Below, in pieces: positions 20,075-28,931 of a stretch of 64,000 nucleotides of DNA. Positions within the stretch are counted from its first letter, which is position 1; every line of letters begins with the position of its first letter. The DNA comes from Natronobacterium haloterrestre (GTDB lineage: Archaea; Halobacteriota; Halobacteria; Halobacteriales; Natrialbaceae). The notes under the pieces were generated by a model that saw nothing but the letters and a program-made list of their open reading frames with translations, made no database searches and was not told the DNA's origin. The position numbers and the translations under genes were made by a program. The stretch lies in the NCBI RefSeq assembly GCF_900112205.1, contig NZ_FOKW01000011.1:60949-124948 (forward strand). Direction: 5' to 3'.

Positions 20075-21247
20075 TCAGTAGCCGAGTTCGAGCAGCCAGT
20101 TCGCCACGAGACTGAGAACGGTGATCGCGAACAGGCCGGCCAGCAGGAGAAACGCCGTCCCCCAGCCGAACAGGTCCGCGAGCAGTCCGACGCCGACCGA
20201 GCCGGCCGAGCCGACGACGGTGTAGACCGTCCGGACGAGGCCGAACCCGGCCCCTTGCTCCCGGTCGCCGAACTGGTCGAGGAACCGGGGATCGATCGCC
20301 GAGAAGAAACTCGAGCCGGTGCCGGCAAAGAGGATGGCGACGGCGACCGCCGTCAGTCCGTCGGCGACGACCAGCGCGAGGAGGCCGACAGCGCCGGCGA
20401 ACATGGAGCCGCCGATGGCGAGGTCCCGGCCGTACCGGTCCGAGAACTCGCCGATGGCGAACTGGCTCCCGGTCCGGACGACGAAAAACCCCGAGAAGGC
20501 GGTGCCGGCGAGCGTCGCCGAGTACCGGTGGTACTCGACGAGGAAGGTCGGGAGGAACGTGAGCAGTCCCTGGACGATGAACGTCCCGATCATCGCGATG
20601 GCGAGCGTAAACGCGATCGGCGGCCGGGAGACGAGTTCGACCAGCGCGGATCGTTCGAACCGTTCGCGCATGGGCTGGTCGGGGCGTCGGGGTTCGGTCG
20701 GCCGGATCCGCCAGGCGACCAGGATGAAAATCGGGAGGCCGACGAGGAGCGCGACGGCGACCGCGGGACGCCAGCCGTACCGGACGCCGACCCAGGAGGC
20801 GGCGACGGGTGCGACCAGGCCGGCTAACGGGCCACCCAGCGAGTGGATGCCCACGGCACGACCGAGTTCCTCGTACGTGCGCGAGAGGAGCGTCGTGGCG
20901 ACCGCGTAGTGGAGACCGGCGACCGCCCCGAGGACGACGGCGATGGCGACGAAGGCGGCAAATGCCGGCGCGAACGCGAGCAGGAGGCTCGCGAGCGAGG
21001 TTCCGCCGACGGCGACGAGGATGACCGGCTTCTCGCCGTACCGGTCGCCGAGGACGCCGCTCGGGAACTGGGAGACGCCGTAGGCGAGCCACATCCCCGA
21101 GAGGGCAAGCCCGATCTGGGTGTTCGTCACGTCGAAGTCGGCGGCGATAAAGGGAATGACCGGGCTGATCCCCATCCGGGCGAAGTAGGTGACGAAAAAC
21201 GCGAGCGTACAGAGTGCGAGCACCGTGGTCCGATACTGCCAGCGCAT
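20075..21247 (-). CDS. Major facilitator superfamily transporter
   Basis: 390 residues and about 12 hydrophobic helices. The start is the ATG of MRWQYRTTVLALC because the helix-1 region begins there; the upstream frame is Arg/Pro-rich and not membrane-like. The MFS loop 2-3 signature appears as GVLGDRYGEKPV near residue 68 and a second-half equivalent as GEFSDRYGRDLAIGG. The substrate is unknown; the sequence is closest in style to haloarchaeal MFS exporters. Convergent with TFB, 65 nt apart. Confidence 0.88.
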   Translation of the reverse strand: MRWQYRTTVLALCTLAFFVTYFARMGISPVIPFIAADFDVTNTQIGLALSGMWLAYGVSQFPSGVLGDRYGEKPVILVAVGGTSLASLLLAFAPAFAAFVAIAVVLGAVAGLHYAVATTLLSRTYEELGRAVGIHSLGGPLAGLVAPVAASWVGVRYGWRPAVAVALLVGLPIFILVAWRIRPTEPRRPDQPMRERFERSALVELVSRPPIAFTLAIAMIGTFIVQGLLTFLPTFLVEYHRYSATLAGTAFSGFFVVRTGSQFAIGEFSDRYGRDLAIGGSMFAGAVGLLALVVADGLTAVAVAILFAGTGSSFFSAIDPRFLDQFGDREQGAGFGLVRTVYTVVGSAGSVGVGLLADLFGWGTAFLLLAGLFAITVLSLVANWLLELGY

Positions 21248-21430
21248 TCGGTGTCTCCGGCGATTTCGGCGACTGGGGGTTAAGTGTAGCGACTGCAGGG
21301 TCGGAGTTCCGGCCGGACGGATGGACGGACGGGCGGTCACCCGGTACTCCGGTCCGCCAGCACCAGCCCGCAGAAGAACGCGGAGGAACTGCGACGCCTG
21401 CCCGAAAAGGGATCCCCCGCCCCTGCCATT

Positions 21431-21444
21431 GGATATTAATATCC
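21431..21444. promoter_or_regulatory. 14-bp perfect palindrome GGATATTAATATCC
   Basis: GGATATTAATATCC is its own reverse complement. It lies 184 nt ahead of the MFS start in an AT-rich patch of an otherwise GC-rich region. A dimeric regulator site is the simplest reading. Confidence 0.4.
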
Positions 21445-21502
21445 GACACAATTACCTCTCAAAATTGAGTATAACTAAGTAGGAGTTGTTCGAAGTACGA
21501 CT

Positions 21503-21674
21503 GCGCCGCAAGGCGCGACCCGGCGGGGAAACATCCCCACCACCCCTATCGAGCCTCCCCGCCGGGGCTTCCTCTCGGAAGCGATCGGTTGTTTCTCCCG
21601 GTGATACAAAACGGCGTCGGCTACGGGCGCGCGGACCATCGAACATGTGTGGTCGGTGTCCCCGTGTTTCGGGG
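21503..21674. other. Cluster of four hairpins, possible structured RNA or IS relic
   Basis: Stem 1 is GCGCC-GCAA-GGCGC (21503-21516, with a GNRA-type loop). Stem 2 pairs CCCGGCGGGGA (21519-21529) with TCCCCGCCGGG (21556-21566), perfect over 11 bp around a 26-nt loop. Stem 3 is GCTTCC-TCTC-GGAAGC (21567-21582). Stem 4 is CCCCG-TGTTT-CGGGG (21660-21674). Stems 1-3 are nearly contiguous. No protein frame explains them. Confidence 0.45.
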
Positions 21675-21875
21675 TCTTTCTCACGACATGGACGTACGCC
21701 GTATCGGAATCACGAGACTCGTTAGAGGTGACCCGCTCGAGACCGGGACCTCGGGTCCGAGCCGTCTCGCAGCGGGTGATCGGCCACGAACCTCCCCGCC
21801 GCTACCGTGAGGCAACGAGTGGCCCGACCGGGGATACGGAAGATCGCTCTCGACACCGCCGGATTCCGCCGATCG

Positions 21876-23513
21876 TTACGCGTCGTGTTTCTCCTGTTCC
21901 TGTTCGCGGAGTTCGATACGGCGGATCTTCCCGCTCGAGGTCTTGGGGAGTTCGTCGACGAACTCGATCCGGCGGGGGTACTTGTACGGCGCCGTCTCCT
22001 CTTTCATGAATTCCTGCAGTTCGTCCTTGAGGTCCTCACCGGGCTCGTATCCCTCGGCGAGGATCACGTAGGCCTTGACGACGCTTCCGCGTTCGTCGTG
22101 GGGGCTGTCGACCGCGGCGGCCTCGGCGACGGCATCGTGACTGACGAGTGCGTCCTCGACCTCGAAGGGACCGATCCGGTAGCCCGACGAGATGATGATG
22201 TCGTCGGCCCGGCCCTCGAAGAAGAAGTAGCCGTCCTCGTCCTTCGAGGCCAGGTCGCCGGTCCGGTAGTACTCGCCCGAGAGCTTCCGTTCGTCGAGGT
22301 GGGGTTTCTCGTAGTAGCCGTCGAAGATCGCCGGCGAGTCGATCGGGACCGCGATCTCGCCGATCTCGCCCGGTTCGACCTCCTCCTCTTCGTCGACGTC
22401 GAGGATCGTCGCGCCGACGCCCGGCGTCGGCTTGCCCATACTGCCGGGCTTGACGTCGATCCCCGGATAGTTCGTCACCAGTGCGACCGTCTCGGTCTGG
22501 CCGTAGCCGTCCCGCGGGGTCACGCCCCAGGCCTCCTCGATGCGCTCGATGGGTTCGCGGTTCAGCGGTTCACCCGCCGAGAGCGCGTCGTTCAACTGGA
22601 CGTCGTAGTCCTCGAGGTCGGCGTTGGCGAACATCCGGTACTGGGTCGGGACGGCACAGAGCTTGGTGACCCCCTCGGTCTCGAGGATCTCGAGGAACGT
22701 TTCGGGGTCGAACTCCCCGTCGTAGATCAGCTGGGTCGCGCCGGTCGTCAGCCCGACGCCGACGGGGCTCCAGAACCACTTCGCCCACCCCGTTCCCGTG
22801 GTGGCCCACAGGAGTTCGTCCTCGAGGTCGGTGTCCTCGTCGACCCCCCACCAGTACGGCGCGTTGACCGCGTTGAAGCAGTACATCCAGCGGTGCTTGT
22901 GGAGGACGGGTTTGGGCTTGCCGGTCGTCCCGCTGGTGTAGTTGATCGACATCGGATCCTCGGCCTCTAAGTCCGGGCCGTCGTACTCCGTCGGCTGGCC
23001 GTCGACGACCGACTCGAACGTCGTCCACCCGTCGCCGTCGGGGTCATCTTCGTCGCCCTCGAGGACGATCACGCGCTCCAGCGGCGTCTCCTCGAGCACC
23101 GGTTCGACCATGTCGGTGAGCGACTCGTGGACGACGACCGTCGAGGCCTCGCAGTCGTTCGCCCGGAACTGGATGTCTTTCGCCCGGAGCATCGCCGAAC
23201 ACGGGACGAGGAGCGCGCCGACCGCGAGCGCGCCCAGCTGGATCGCGAACGCGTCGGGGTGGCGCGGGAACAGGTGCATCACCCGGTCGCCCTCACCGAC
23301 GCCGAGGTCCTCGAGGCCGTTTGCAAAGCGGTACATGTCGTCGCGAATGTCGGCGTAGGTCCGTTCGGTCCGCGTACCGTCCTCCGAGCGGAATTTGACC
23401 GCGACTCGGTCGCCGATCTCCCCGGCGTACTCCTCGACCACAGAGGGGATCGCATAGGTGTCCGGAATATCCCACTCGAACTCCGATCCCGTGGCTGTGT
23501 GATTTTCACCCAT
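21876..23513 (-). CDS. Acyl-CoA synthetase, AMP-forming (acetyl-CoA synthetase-like)
   Basis: Activates a carboxylic acid to its CoA thioester through an acyl-adenylate. The 545 residues contain the AMP-binding motif INYTSGTTGKPKPV near 192, the A5-type motif RDGYGQTETV near 335, the A7/A8 region YYRTGDLASKDEDGYFFFEGRADDIIISSGYRIGPFE is split here by the hinge near 430, and the catalytic lysine in LPKTSSGKIRR near 528. The pattern fits the medium-chain/AcsM-like branch, but chain-length preference cannot be read from sequence. It is a single gene with no visible partner. Confidence 0.93.
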   Translation of the reverse strand: MGENHTATGSEFEWDIPDTYAIPSVVEEYAGEIGDRVAVKFRSEDGTRTERTYADIRDDMYRFANGLEDLGVGEGDRVMHLFPRHPDAFAIQLGALAVGALLVPCSAMLRAKDIQFRANDCEASTVVVHESLTDMVEPVLEETPLERVIVLEGDEDDPDGDGWTTFESVVDGQPTEYDGPDLEAEDPMSINYTSGTTGKPKPVLHKHRWMYCFNAVNAPYWWGVDEDTDLEDELLWATTGTGWAKWFWSPVGVGLTTGATQLIYDGEFDPETFLEILETEGVTKLCAVPTQYRMFANADLEDYDVQLNDALSAGEPLNREPIERIEEAWGVTPRDGYGQTETVALVTNYPGIDVKPGSMGKPTPGVGATILDVDEEEEVEPGEIGEIAVPIDSPAIFDGYYEKPHLDERKLSGEYYRTGDLASKDEDGYFFFEGRADDIIISSGYRIGPFEVEDALVSHDAVAEAAAVDSPHDERGSVVKAYVILAEGYEPGEDLKDELQEFMKEETAPYKYPRRIEFVDELPKTSSGKIRRIELREQEQEKHDA

Positions 23514-23786
23514 ATGTAGCCGCTATTACTATTTGGATGATAATTGTTGTGTGAGTGGGGTTCGCATGGAGATCCGGTGGCGAGTACATCGGCCACGGGT
23601 CGGCTCTCAACCGGATCGGACGGTGCTGAAATGCGAGCCGATCGTCGTCCACGGAGAACGGACGGTGACGGCACTCGAGTGTGGTTGCGGTGGTCGAAGA
23701 ACGAAATCAGCAGACACTCCGTCGGCTGGGTCGCAGTCTCCGGAATTGCTCCGTTTTCGCACCCGCCAGTACGACCTGCTCGCTGC

Positions 23787-25271
23787 TCACTTCTCGAGCG
23801 TCTCGTACACCCGTTTCCGGACCGAGACGTCTTCTTCGGCGAGATTCCGAAGGAGCGTCCGCACTTCGTCTGGCGTGGCGGACTCGAGTACTGCCTCAAG
23901 CGATCGGTCCGCGCCGATATCTTCGACGTCGCCGCTGGCAAGCACGGCTGCGACGATATGCTTGCACGGAACCGTATCGTCGGGACAGCTGCACTCTCCC
24001 TCGACGTAGCTCCCGTTCGAGAGCGTCACCTGGACTTCGTACGGCTGGCTTCCCTGTACGGTCGCCCGGAGCCGCTCGTCGACCCGGACGGCGTCGGTGA
24101 CGGCCCCGCGTTCGTAGTAGCGTTCGCCGCGCTCGTACCGTCCGGGGTCGGTCACCGACCGGAGGGTGTCCGTGTCGACTGCCGACGACGCCTTTCGGGT
24201 GCGGAGGCGCGGGAACTCCTCGACGACCGGGTCGTCACCCGGTATCGACGGCACGGCCCCTCGCCGGTGCACGTAGCCCTGCTGTGGCCACCCCAGCGGG
24301 AACCAGTACGACGGGTCGCTGACGACGTCCCAGCAGGCGTCGATCACGTCGACGCGGTCCGCCGGAAGAACGTTTTCGAGGGTGACGGTCCGTGGCGTCG
24401 TCCCTATCTCGAGCGTGACCTCGGCTTGGTGAGTGTCCTCGGTGGCAACGCGGTCGGCGTACTCCGTGCGGACGGACTCGAGTTCGGCGATTCCCTCGGC
24501 CGAGAAGCCGTGACCAGTGCGCTCGAGTTCGAAGATTACCTCGGCGTACGTGCGTTTTTCGCGGTACGTGATCACCGGCCGGTTGCTCCCGACGAGTTCG
24601 GTCGGTTCGTAGTCCGGGAGATCCGTCTCGAGGACGATCGGCGCGATCGGGTCCGTCGGCGTCTCGGGAAGCCGATCGGTATCCGGCCTTCGGTCGTCGC
24701 TCGGCTCGCCAAGCGGCGACTCGAACAGACGGCGACAGACCGGACAGACGGTCGCGCCGAGGCCGTCGTAGGTCGTCCGCTCGTGCGCCCGACACCAGTC
24801 ACAGGCCCGGCGCGTCTCCCGGTCCGTTCGATCCCAGTCGATATCGCGACGTGTCGTCACGCGTTTGAGATCGGCGATAACTCGGGCCCGTCGTTGCTGC
24901 TGGCGCTCGAGTTCGGCGCGACACGATCCGCACAGATCGGCGTCGCCGTCCCGGATAGCCACCGGGAAGACGAGCCGCTGCTGGTCGGAACGGCCTCGCA
25001 TCGAACCGCTGGTTGGCGGCGAGATCGGGCCGGTCGGAGCGGCAGCGGGCTCGCCGGGTGTGTCGTACGCGACGATATCGATTGCAGTCACGGTGTCGTC
25101 GGGCGTGGCGTCGTCGGCGTCGAACTCCCGACCGTATCGGCAGCCGTCGGGGCCGACGAGGTGCCACTTGCCGGAGCCGGAGCCGGAGCGAGCGAACGTG
25201 GGCACGGTAGTCGGGAGAACGTCAGGACGGTGAAACAGCGTTTCGGTCGACCTCGAGAACCGGACGAACAC
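23787..25271 (-). CDS. SWIM zinc-finger protein with extra CxxC pairs
   Basis: 494 residues, function unknown. Near the C-terminus (about residues 430-445) is a SWIM finger of form CxC-x6-CxH. The region before it (DPGRYERGERYYERGAVTDAV) is the usual lead-in seen in SWIM proteins. In the N-terminal half are three CxxC pairs (CGSC near 113, CDWC near 156, CPVC near 176), likely one or two further zinc sites. The middle is mixed alpha/beta with no motif I recognise. SWIM domains bind DNA or protein. The N-terminus is uncertain because several Met and Val codons are possible. Confidence 0.75.
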   Translation of the reverse strand: MFVRFSRSTETLFHRPDVLPTTVPTFARSGSGSGKWHLVGPDGCRYGREFDADDATPDDTVTAIDIVAYDTPGEPAAAPTGPISPPTSGSMRGRSDQQRLVFPVAIRDGDADLCGSCRAELERQQQRRARVIADLKRVTTRRDIDWDRTDRETRRACDWCRAHERTTYDGLGATVCPVCRRLFESPLGEPSDDRRPDTDRLPETPTDPIAPIVLETDLPDYEPTELVGSNRPVITYREKRTYAEVIFELERTGHGFSAEGIAELESVRTEYADRVATEDTHQAEVTLEIGTTPRTVTLENVLPADRVDVIDACWDVVSDPSYWFPLGWPQQGYVHRRGAVPSIPGDDPVVEEFPRLRTRKASSAVDTDTLRSVTDPGRYERGERYYERGAVTDAVRVDERLRATVQGSQPYEVQVTLSNGSYVEGECSCPDDTVPCKHIVAAVLASGDVEDIGADRSLEAVLESATPDEVRTLLRNLAEEDVSVRKRVYETLEK

Positions 25272-25310
25272 GACCTCTCACTCGAGCGCTATTGCAGACG
25301 CCGGTCTGTG

Positions 25311-25518
25311 CTATCGGTCTCTCTGGCGGCCAGCCCGCTCTGTGGCAGCGATGACGTCACGCATCTGGGTCACCTGATCGTCGTCGAAGACGTCCCGGAG
25401 ATCGTGGAGACCGGCTATCAGTGAGCCGGTCTACCGCGTCGCTGAACGACTCGTCGTCACGCTTGTGAGCTCTGATGTGATCGTAGACCTCGTCCTCGAG
25501 GCGAATCCAATGGACCAT
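25311..25518 (-). pseudogene. Frameshifted RHH/VapB-type antitoxin (DUF7557-like)
   Basis: The ATG at 25518 opens MVHWIRLEDEVYDHIRAHKR and continues to DAVDRL. The rest of the family fold is then found in the next frame: LIAGLHDLRDVFDDDQVTQM ending at TAG 25311. The span is 208 nt, not a multiple of three, so one net base gain broke the gene near 25415. If translated as it stands, it ends in an Arg/Pro-rich nonsense tail. The toxin partner is missing. tnpB element A begins 27 nt upstream of its start. Confidence 0.7.
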
Positions 25519-25544
25519 GCTCGTTGGGAGTGCTATCTTTGAAC

Positions 25545-26987
25545 AGCGAGAGAATCCCACCGTTTACGGTGGGCGTGAATCGCGTCGCTGAACGACACAA
25601 TCCACTGTCGGTGGCAGGCTGGATATTCCACGATCATCCACACCATTAAGTTGGATTATCCACATAGGCTATACATGGCGATTGAGGTCACTCGTACCTA
25701 CGTTGGCTCTATCCAGAACCAGCAACAGGTCCGCGATGACCTCGACTCGCTCGGAGACTCCGCCTCAAAAATCTGGAACAGCGCACGCTGGACAGCCGAC
25801 CGTATCTGGAACGCAACAGGCGAAATCCCAGACGAAGGGACGCTGAAAGCGTACATGAAGAACCAACCCTGCTGGAAAGACCTGAATGCACAATCCAGTC
25901 AGAAAGTCATTGAAGAACTTTCTGACGCTTTCCAGTCGTGGTTCGATCTGCGACAGACAGACGACGAGGCGAATCCGCCCGGCTACCGCAAACACGGCGA
26001 CACTCGGCCCAAGAGCACAGTCACGTTCAAAGCAGACGGGTTCAAACACGACCCAGAGAACAACCGCGTCCGACTCTCGAAAGGCTCCAACCTCAAAGAA
26101 CACTGGTCGGACTTCATCCTCTGTGAGTACCAGACTCGTCCCGACGTTGATCTTTCGGAAGTCAACAAGGTACAGAACGTTCGAGCTGTCTGGAACGGTG
26201 ACGAGTGGGAATTACACTTCGTCTGTAAAGTCGTACTCGAAACCAACGACGCCGCAGGCGACGGCGTTGCTGGAATCGATCTTGGAATCACGAACATCGC
26301 CACGGTCGCGTTTCCCGACGAATACGTTCTCTACCCCGGTAACTTGCTCAAACAGGACAAGCACTACTTCACCCGAGCAGCGTACGAGACTGAGGGTGAG
26401 AACGGCCCATCAGAGAAGTCGATGTGGGCACGTCGAAAACTCGCAGAGCGTGAAACCCACTTCTACCACGTTCTCACGGACACAATCATCACCGAGTGTG
26501 TCGAACGTGATGTTGGCACGCTCGCGGTGAGTTGGCCTGAAGACGTACGAAAATCAGACTGGGGCAAAACGGGGAACAAGAAGTTGCACTCGTGGGCGTT
26601 TGACCGTCTCTACCAGTACCTCGAATACAAGGGCGAAATCCGTGGCGTCGAGGTGCTGAAAGAGAACGAGTGGAACACCTCGAAGACGTGTTCACGGTGT
26701 GGTGACGATACGACGTCGAACCGTGTCGAACGTGGCCTGTACGTCTGCTCATCGTGTGAGTTGGTAGCCAACGCAGATTGTAACGGGGCGGAGAATATGC
26801 GACAGAAGATAACTCCGAGTCCTCACGGCGAGGATAGGAGTAACGGCTGTGTGGCACAGCCATCGGTACACCTGTTCGACCGCGAAAGCGGGATGTTCCA
26901 ATCGAGAGAACAGGTCGTATCGTAGACCAGCAAATATCCCACCCTGCGGTACGGGAAGCCGCGTCCTTCAGGGCGCGGAGGATGTCA
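25545..26987 (+). mobile_element. tnpB-only IS element A (IS200/IS605 group, IS1341 type)
   Basis: Left boundary set after TGAAC (25540-25544) by comparison with copies B and C; both A and B start AGCGAGAGAATCCC. The left end carries a hairpin CCCACCGTTTACGGTGGG. The right end closes with GCGCGGAGGATGTCA, the same terminal sequence as B and C. No tnpA is present, so it would need a transposase in trans. The right boundary abuts a truncated DUF3368 toxin gene. Confidence 0.75.
25675..26925 (+). CDS. tnpB: TnpB, RNA-guided RuvC-like nuclease (element A)
   Basis: 416 residues from the ATG of MAIEVTRTYVG; a TTG 24 nt earlier is possible but less likely. The RuvC triad is visible: D near 201 (GIDLGITNIA), E near 288 (AVSWPEDVRKSDWG) and D near 368 (NADCNGAENM). 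The zinc finger is CSRCGD...CSSCEL between the last two. TnpB proteins cut DNA next to a TAM using RNA from the element's right end. Almost identical to TnpB B at 29830-31140 but without the 20-residue insert that B carries. The gene appears intact. Confidence 0.93.
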   Translation: MAIEVTRTYVGSIQNQQQVRDDLDSLGDSASKIWNSARWTADRIWNATGEIPDEGTLKAYMKNQPCWKDLNAQSSQKVIEELSDAFQSWFDLRQTDDEANPPGYRKHGDTRPKSTVTFKADGFKHDPENNRVRLSKGSNLKEHWSDFILCEYQTRPDVDLSEVNKVQNVRAVWNGDEWELHFVCKVVLETNDAAGDGVAGIDLGITNIATVAFPDEYVLYPGNLLKQDKHYFTRAAYETEGENGPSEKSMWARRKLAERETHFYHVLTDTIITECVERDVGTLAVSWPEDVRKSDWGKTGNKKLHSWAFDRLYQYLEYKGEIRGVEVLKENEWNTSKTCSRCGDDTTSNRVERGLYVCSSCELVANADCNGAENMRQKITPSPHGEDRSNGCVAQPSVHLFDRESGMFQSREQVVS

Positions 26988-26994
26988 CTGTGGA

Positions 26995-27078
26995 TCAAGA
27001 TTCTGATTGGTTCGAATCGTTCAATACAAGATTGAGCAGCGGCGACGTATCAGAGACAACTACCTTACTGTCGCCCAT
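26995..27078 (-). pseudogene. Truncated DUF3368-type PIN toxin (5' fragment)
   Basis: Starts at an ATG (27078) inside the last codons of the UPF0175 gene, the usual coupling of this TA family. The sequence reads MGDSKVVVSDTSPLLNLVL, the DUF3368 N-terminus with its first catalytic Asp. It then shifts frame; the next frame continues plausibly as IERFEPIRILIH. It is cut off by the right end of tnpB element A at 26987. Only about 30 codons remain, so the toxin is dead. Confidence 0.7.
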
Positions 27079-27313
27079 ACTCGAGATCCTCAGCGAGTTC
27101 CTCGTCCGTATAGTGGCGCTCGACGTTACGTTCACCGAGAAGCTGGTGGAATTCTCGGCGCGACAGTTCGGCGAGTTCGCGCGCCTTTCCGAACGAAAGC
27201 ATCCCTTCCCGGTAGAGGGATATCGCTAACTCCCGTCTAAGAACGTCCTCTCGCTCGTCTTCGGGGACGTTGACGGAATCGTAGACGTCTGCTGGGACAT
27301 CAATCGTCCGCAT
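27065..27313 (-). CDS. UPF0175-family antitoxin
   Basis: 82 residues. The pattern ISLYREGMLSFGKARELAELSRREFHQLL is the helix-turn-helix part of UPF0175 proteins, which pair with DUF3368 PIN toxins. The toxin start overlaps the end of this gene, but the toxin is truncated by a tnpB element, so this is an orphan antitoxin. The gene itself looks intact (MRTIDVPADVYDSVNVPEDE start, C-terminal DEELAEDLEYGRQ). Confidence 0.82.
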   Translation of the reverse strand: MRTIDVPADVYDSVNVPEDEREDVLRRELAISLYREGMLSFGKARELAELSRREFHQLLGERNVERHYTDEELAEDLEYGRQ

Positions 27314-27710
27314 ATACTGTTGTTATCCCCTCTTCTACAAAGACTCTTGGTTCGCATGTATTCTGCTGGAGTCTAGCCCCGTCTTCCGGAGCCAGTCGTC
27401 GGCCACAGAAGCAGCGACAAATTCGGTCACCGTGTACGACACCCGACGACCGCTCGAGCGAGGAGCTCCACGGCCATCGATCCCACGCGAACGGGTGTGC
27501 TCGGCCTGGAATGAGGGTTCCTGGAACGGACGAACTTTTTGAGGGGACGTATTCATCGAGTGGACAGCCCTCGCGGCGGATGTCAGTCATTGTCAAGAAC
27601 CCCGACGCTTCGTGGGGTGCCGTCTCCGGAGAGATCGACCGCGGATGGATTCTGGGTGACACGAGGGGGTTGACAGCGAAATGATATTTTCCGGTTGGGA
27701 ATGTGGTGGA
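27314..27710. other. Gap with a doubtful small minus-strand ORF
   Basis: A 73-codon minus-strand frame (27335-27556) reads MNTSPQKVRPFQEPSF and later VSYTVTEFVAASVADDWLR. The second half is protein-like, but I recognise no family and would not call it. No other structure seen. Confidence 0.25.
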
Positions 27711-28256
27711 TTAATTAAATTCTGAGACAAAGTCATCGCTGAGTTCATCCGCGAACTCGTCACCAGTGAGCCAGATCACCTGGTCATTATCGAAACCATA
27801 CCTCGGGATTAGCGCTTCCGCAGCTTCCCCAAGCGGAATGTCATTTGTTACGACTGTAACTCGATCAGCAGTGTCATTGAGGAGCATTTCCAGTGCTAGA
27901 CCCACGATCTCTGTATCCGTTTTTTCGACGATGTCTTCCGACCGATCGCTGGAATTGGCAATGAAGCTTCGTGCTTGATCCATAAGGCTCGAGACATCCG
28001 AATTCGAATATGACGGGCTCCCAGTAATCTTCATCCACCCCTCCTGAAGTGCTTCGTCAACCGCGGAATTGTCAGGTGTGTACTCATCGAGAGCAGGATC
28101 ACTAGTCACTTCGGCATATACCTGTGGGGAAATACGAAGGACAGCATCGCGGCGGCGAGCTTCACGAGCCAGTGCCTGAAATCGTGTGCTTTCACGCCGT
28201 CCACAACTAATGAGAATCGACGAATCGACAAAGATAATATCGCTATCACTCTCCAT
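27711..28256 (-). CDS. PIN-like domain protein, probable toxin
   Basis: 181 residues. The N-terminal IIFVDSSILISCGRRESTRF carries a PIN-type first Asp. An acidic EKTDTEIVGLALEML segment lies near residue 115 and VTVVTNDIPLGEAA near 140 supplies the ND pair of the PIN active site. The N-terminal half of the gene supplying the antitoxin-like wHTH (28263-28778) ends 6 nt upstream, so the two form one transcription unit and probably a TA or regulatory pair. RNase activity is inferred from motif spacing. Confidence 0.7.
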   Translation of the reverse strand: MESDSDIIFVDSSILISCGRRESTRFQALAREARRRDAVLRISPQVYAEVTSDPALDEYTPDNSAVDEALQEGWMKITGSPSYSNSDVSSLMDQARSFIANSSDRSEDIVEKTDTEIVGLALEMLLNDTADRVTVVTNDIPLGEAAEALIPRYGFDNDQVIWLTGDEFADELSDDFVSEFN

Positions 28257-28262
28257 ATCAGA

Positions 28263-28778
28263 TCAGTCTTCGACGACAGGTCGGAGTGCATCCAAAATAA
28301 CTCCTGCTTCCATGGGCGAGAGATTTCGCTCACGAGCCATGATCTGGTGAGTGACTGATCCGTCAACGTATTCGCGAGCGTACTCGAGCGCGATAGCGAG
28401 CCCGTCGAGTCCGTGGCGATCAATGTACGTATCGATGTCCTCATCCCGCGTTCGACGGGCAATCGCCTCGATTAATTCTGGCGTGATCTGTCGCTCCGAA
28501 TCCCCAGTCACCAGGTGGAGATCAATGTCGTGCGCCGTATACTCCGCTGGACGCCCGTCGTTCGACTGTTCGACGAAGCCTGCGGTCTCGAGGTCGTCAA
28601 CGTATTCGTAGACCGTTCGCTGTGGGAGATCGAGCGTCTCGACGATATCTTGGATCGTTGTCTCTGGATGGTGCCGGATATAGGTATAGATCCATGCTTT
28701 TCGGGGGTTCCCGAGGAGTTCGAACGCCTCGCCGCCAGTATCGAGTGGCGTATCCCAGTTTGCCTCTCTCGTTGCCAT
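28263..28778 (-). CDS. Winged-helix regulator paired with the PIN protein
   Basis: 171 residues from MATREANWD. Residues about 25-90 form a winged helix (GNPRKAWIYTYIRHHPETTI, then IVETLDLPQRTVYEYVDDLE as the recognition part). The C-terminal helical part (ALEYAREYVDGSVTHQIMAR) resembles haloarchaeal DUF7437-type proteins that precede PIN genes. It probably binds its own promoter and neutralises the PIN partner. An in-frame ATG 18 nt upstream is an alternative start. Confidence 0.72.
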   Translation of the reverse strand: MATREANWDTPLDTGGEAFELLGNPRKAWIYTYIRHHPETTIQDIVETLDLPQRTVYEYVDDLETAGFVEQSNDGRPAEYTAHDIDLHLVTGDSERQITPELIEAIARRTRDEDIDTYIDRHGLDGLAIALEYAREYVDGSVTHQIMARERNLSPMEAGVILDALRPVVED

Positions 28779-28931
28779 CTTAGTAGCGAGTTGCACGCAA
28801 GCTGCAATAAGACTTGTTGAACATAATCGAACGAGCCGGCTCAGAGTCGCATCTCACAGACAGCGGAGATACAACCGTTGCAAAAGCTCACTGAAAAAGT
28901 GATTCGAACTGGCCAATGAGTGGAGGCACCA

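Larger units (their letters stand above)
21248..21875. other. Long intergenic region with a palindrome and a hairpin cluster
   Basis: No supported gene between the acyl-CoA synthetase stop and the MFS start (both minus strand). It holds a perfect 14-bp palindrome (21431-21444), an AT-rich patch (21450-21480), and four hairpins between 21503 and 21674, listed separately. Confidence 0.5.

Noticed and set aside
19017..21449. An 810-codon open frame on the minus strand across the TFB and MFS genes
   Set aside because: It runs antisense to TFB and out of frame with the MFS protein. Its composition is Arg/Pro-rich, not acidic, and the real genes have clear motifs. It is a high-GC shadow frame.
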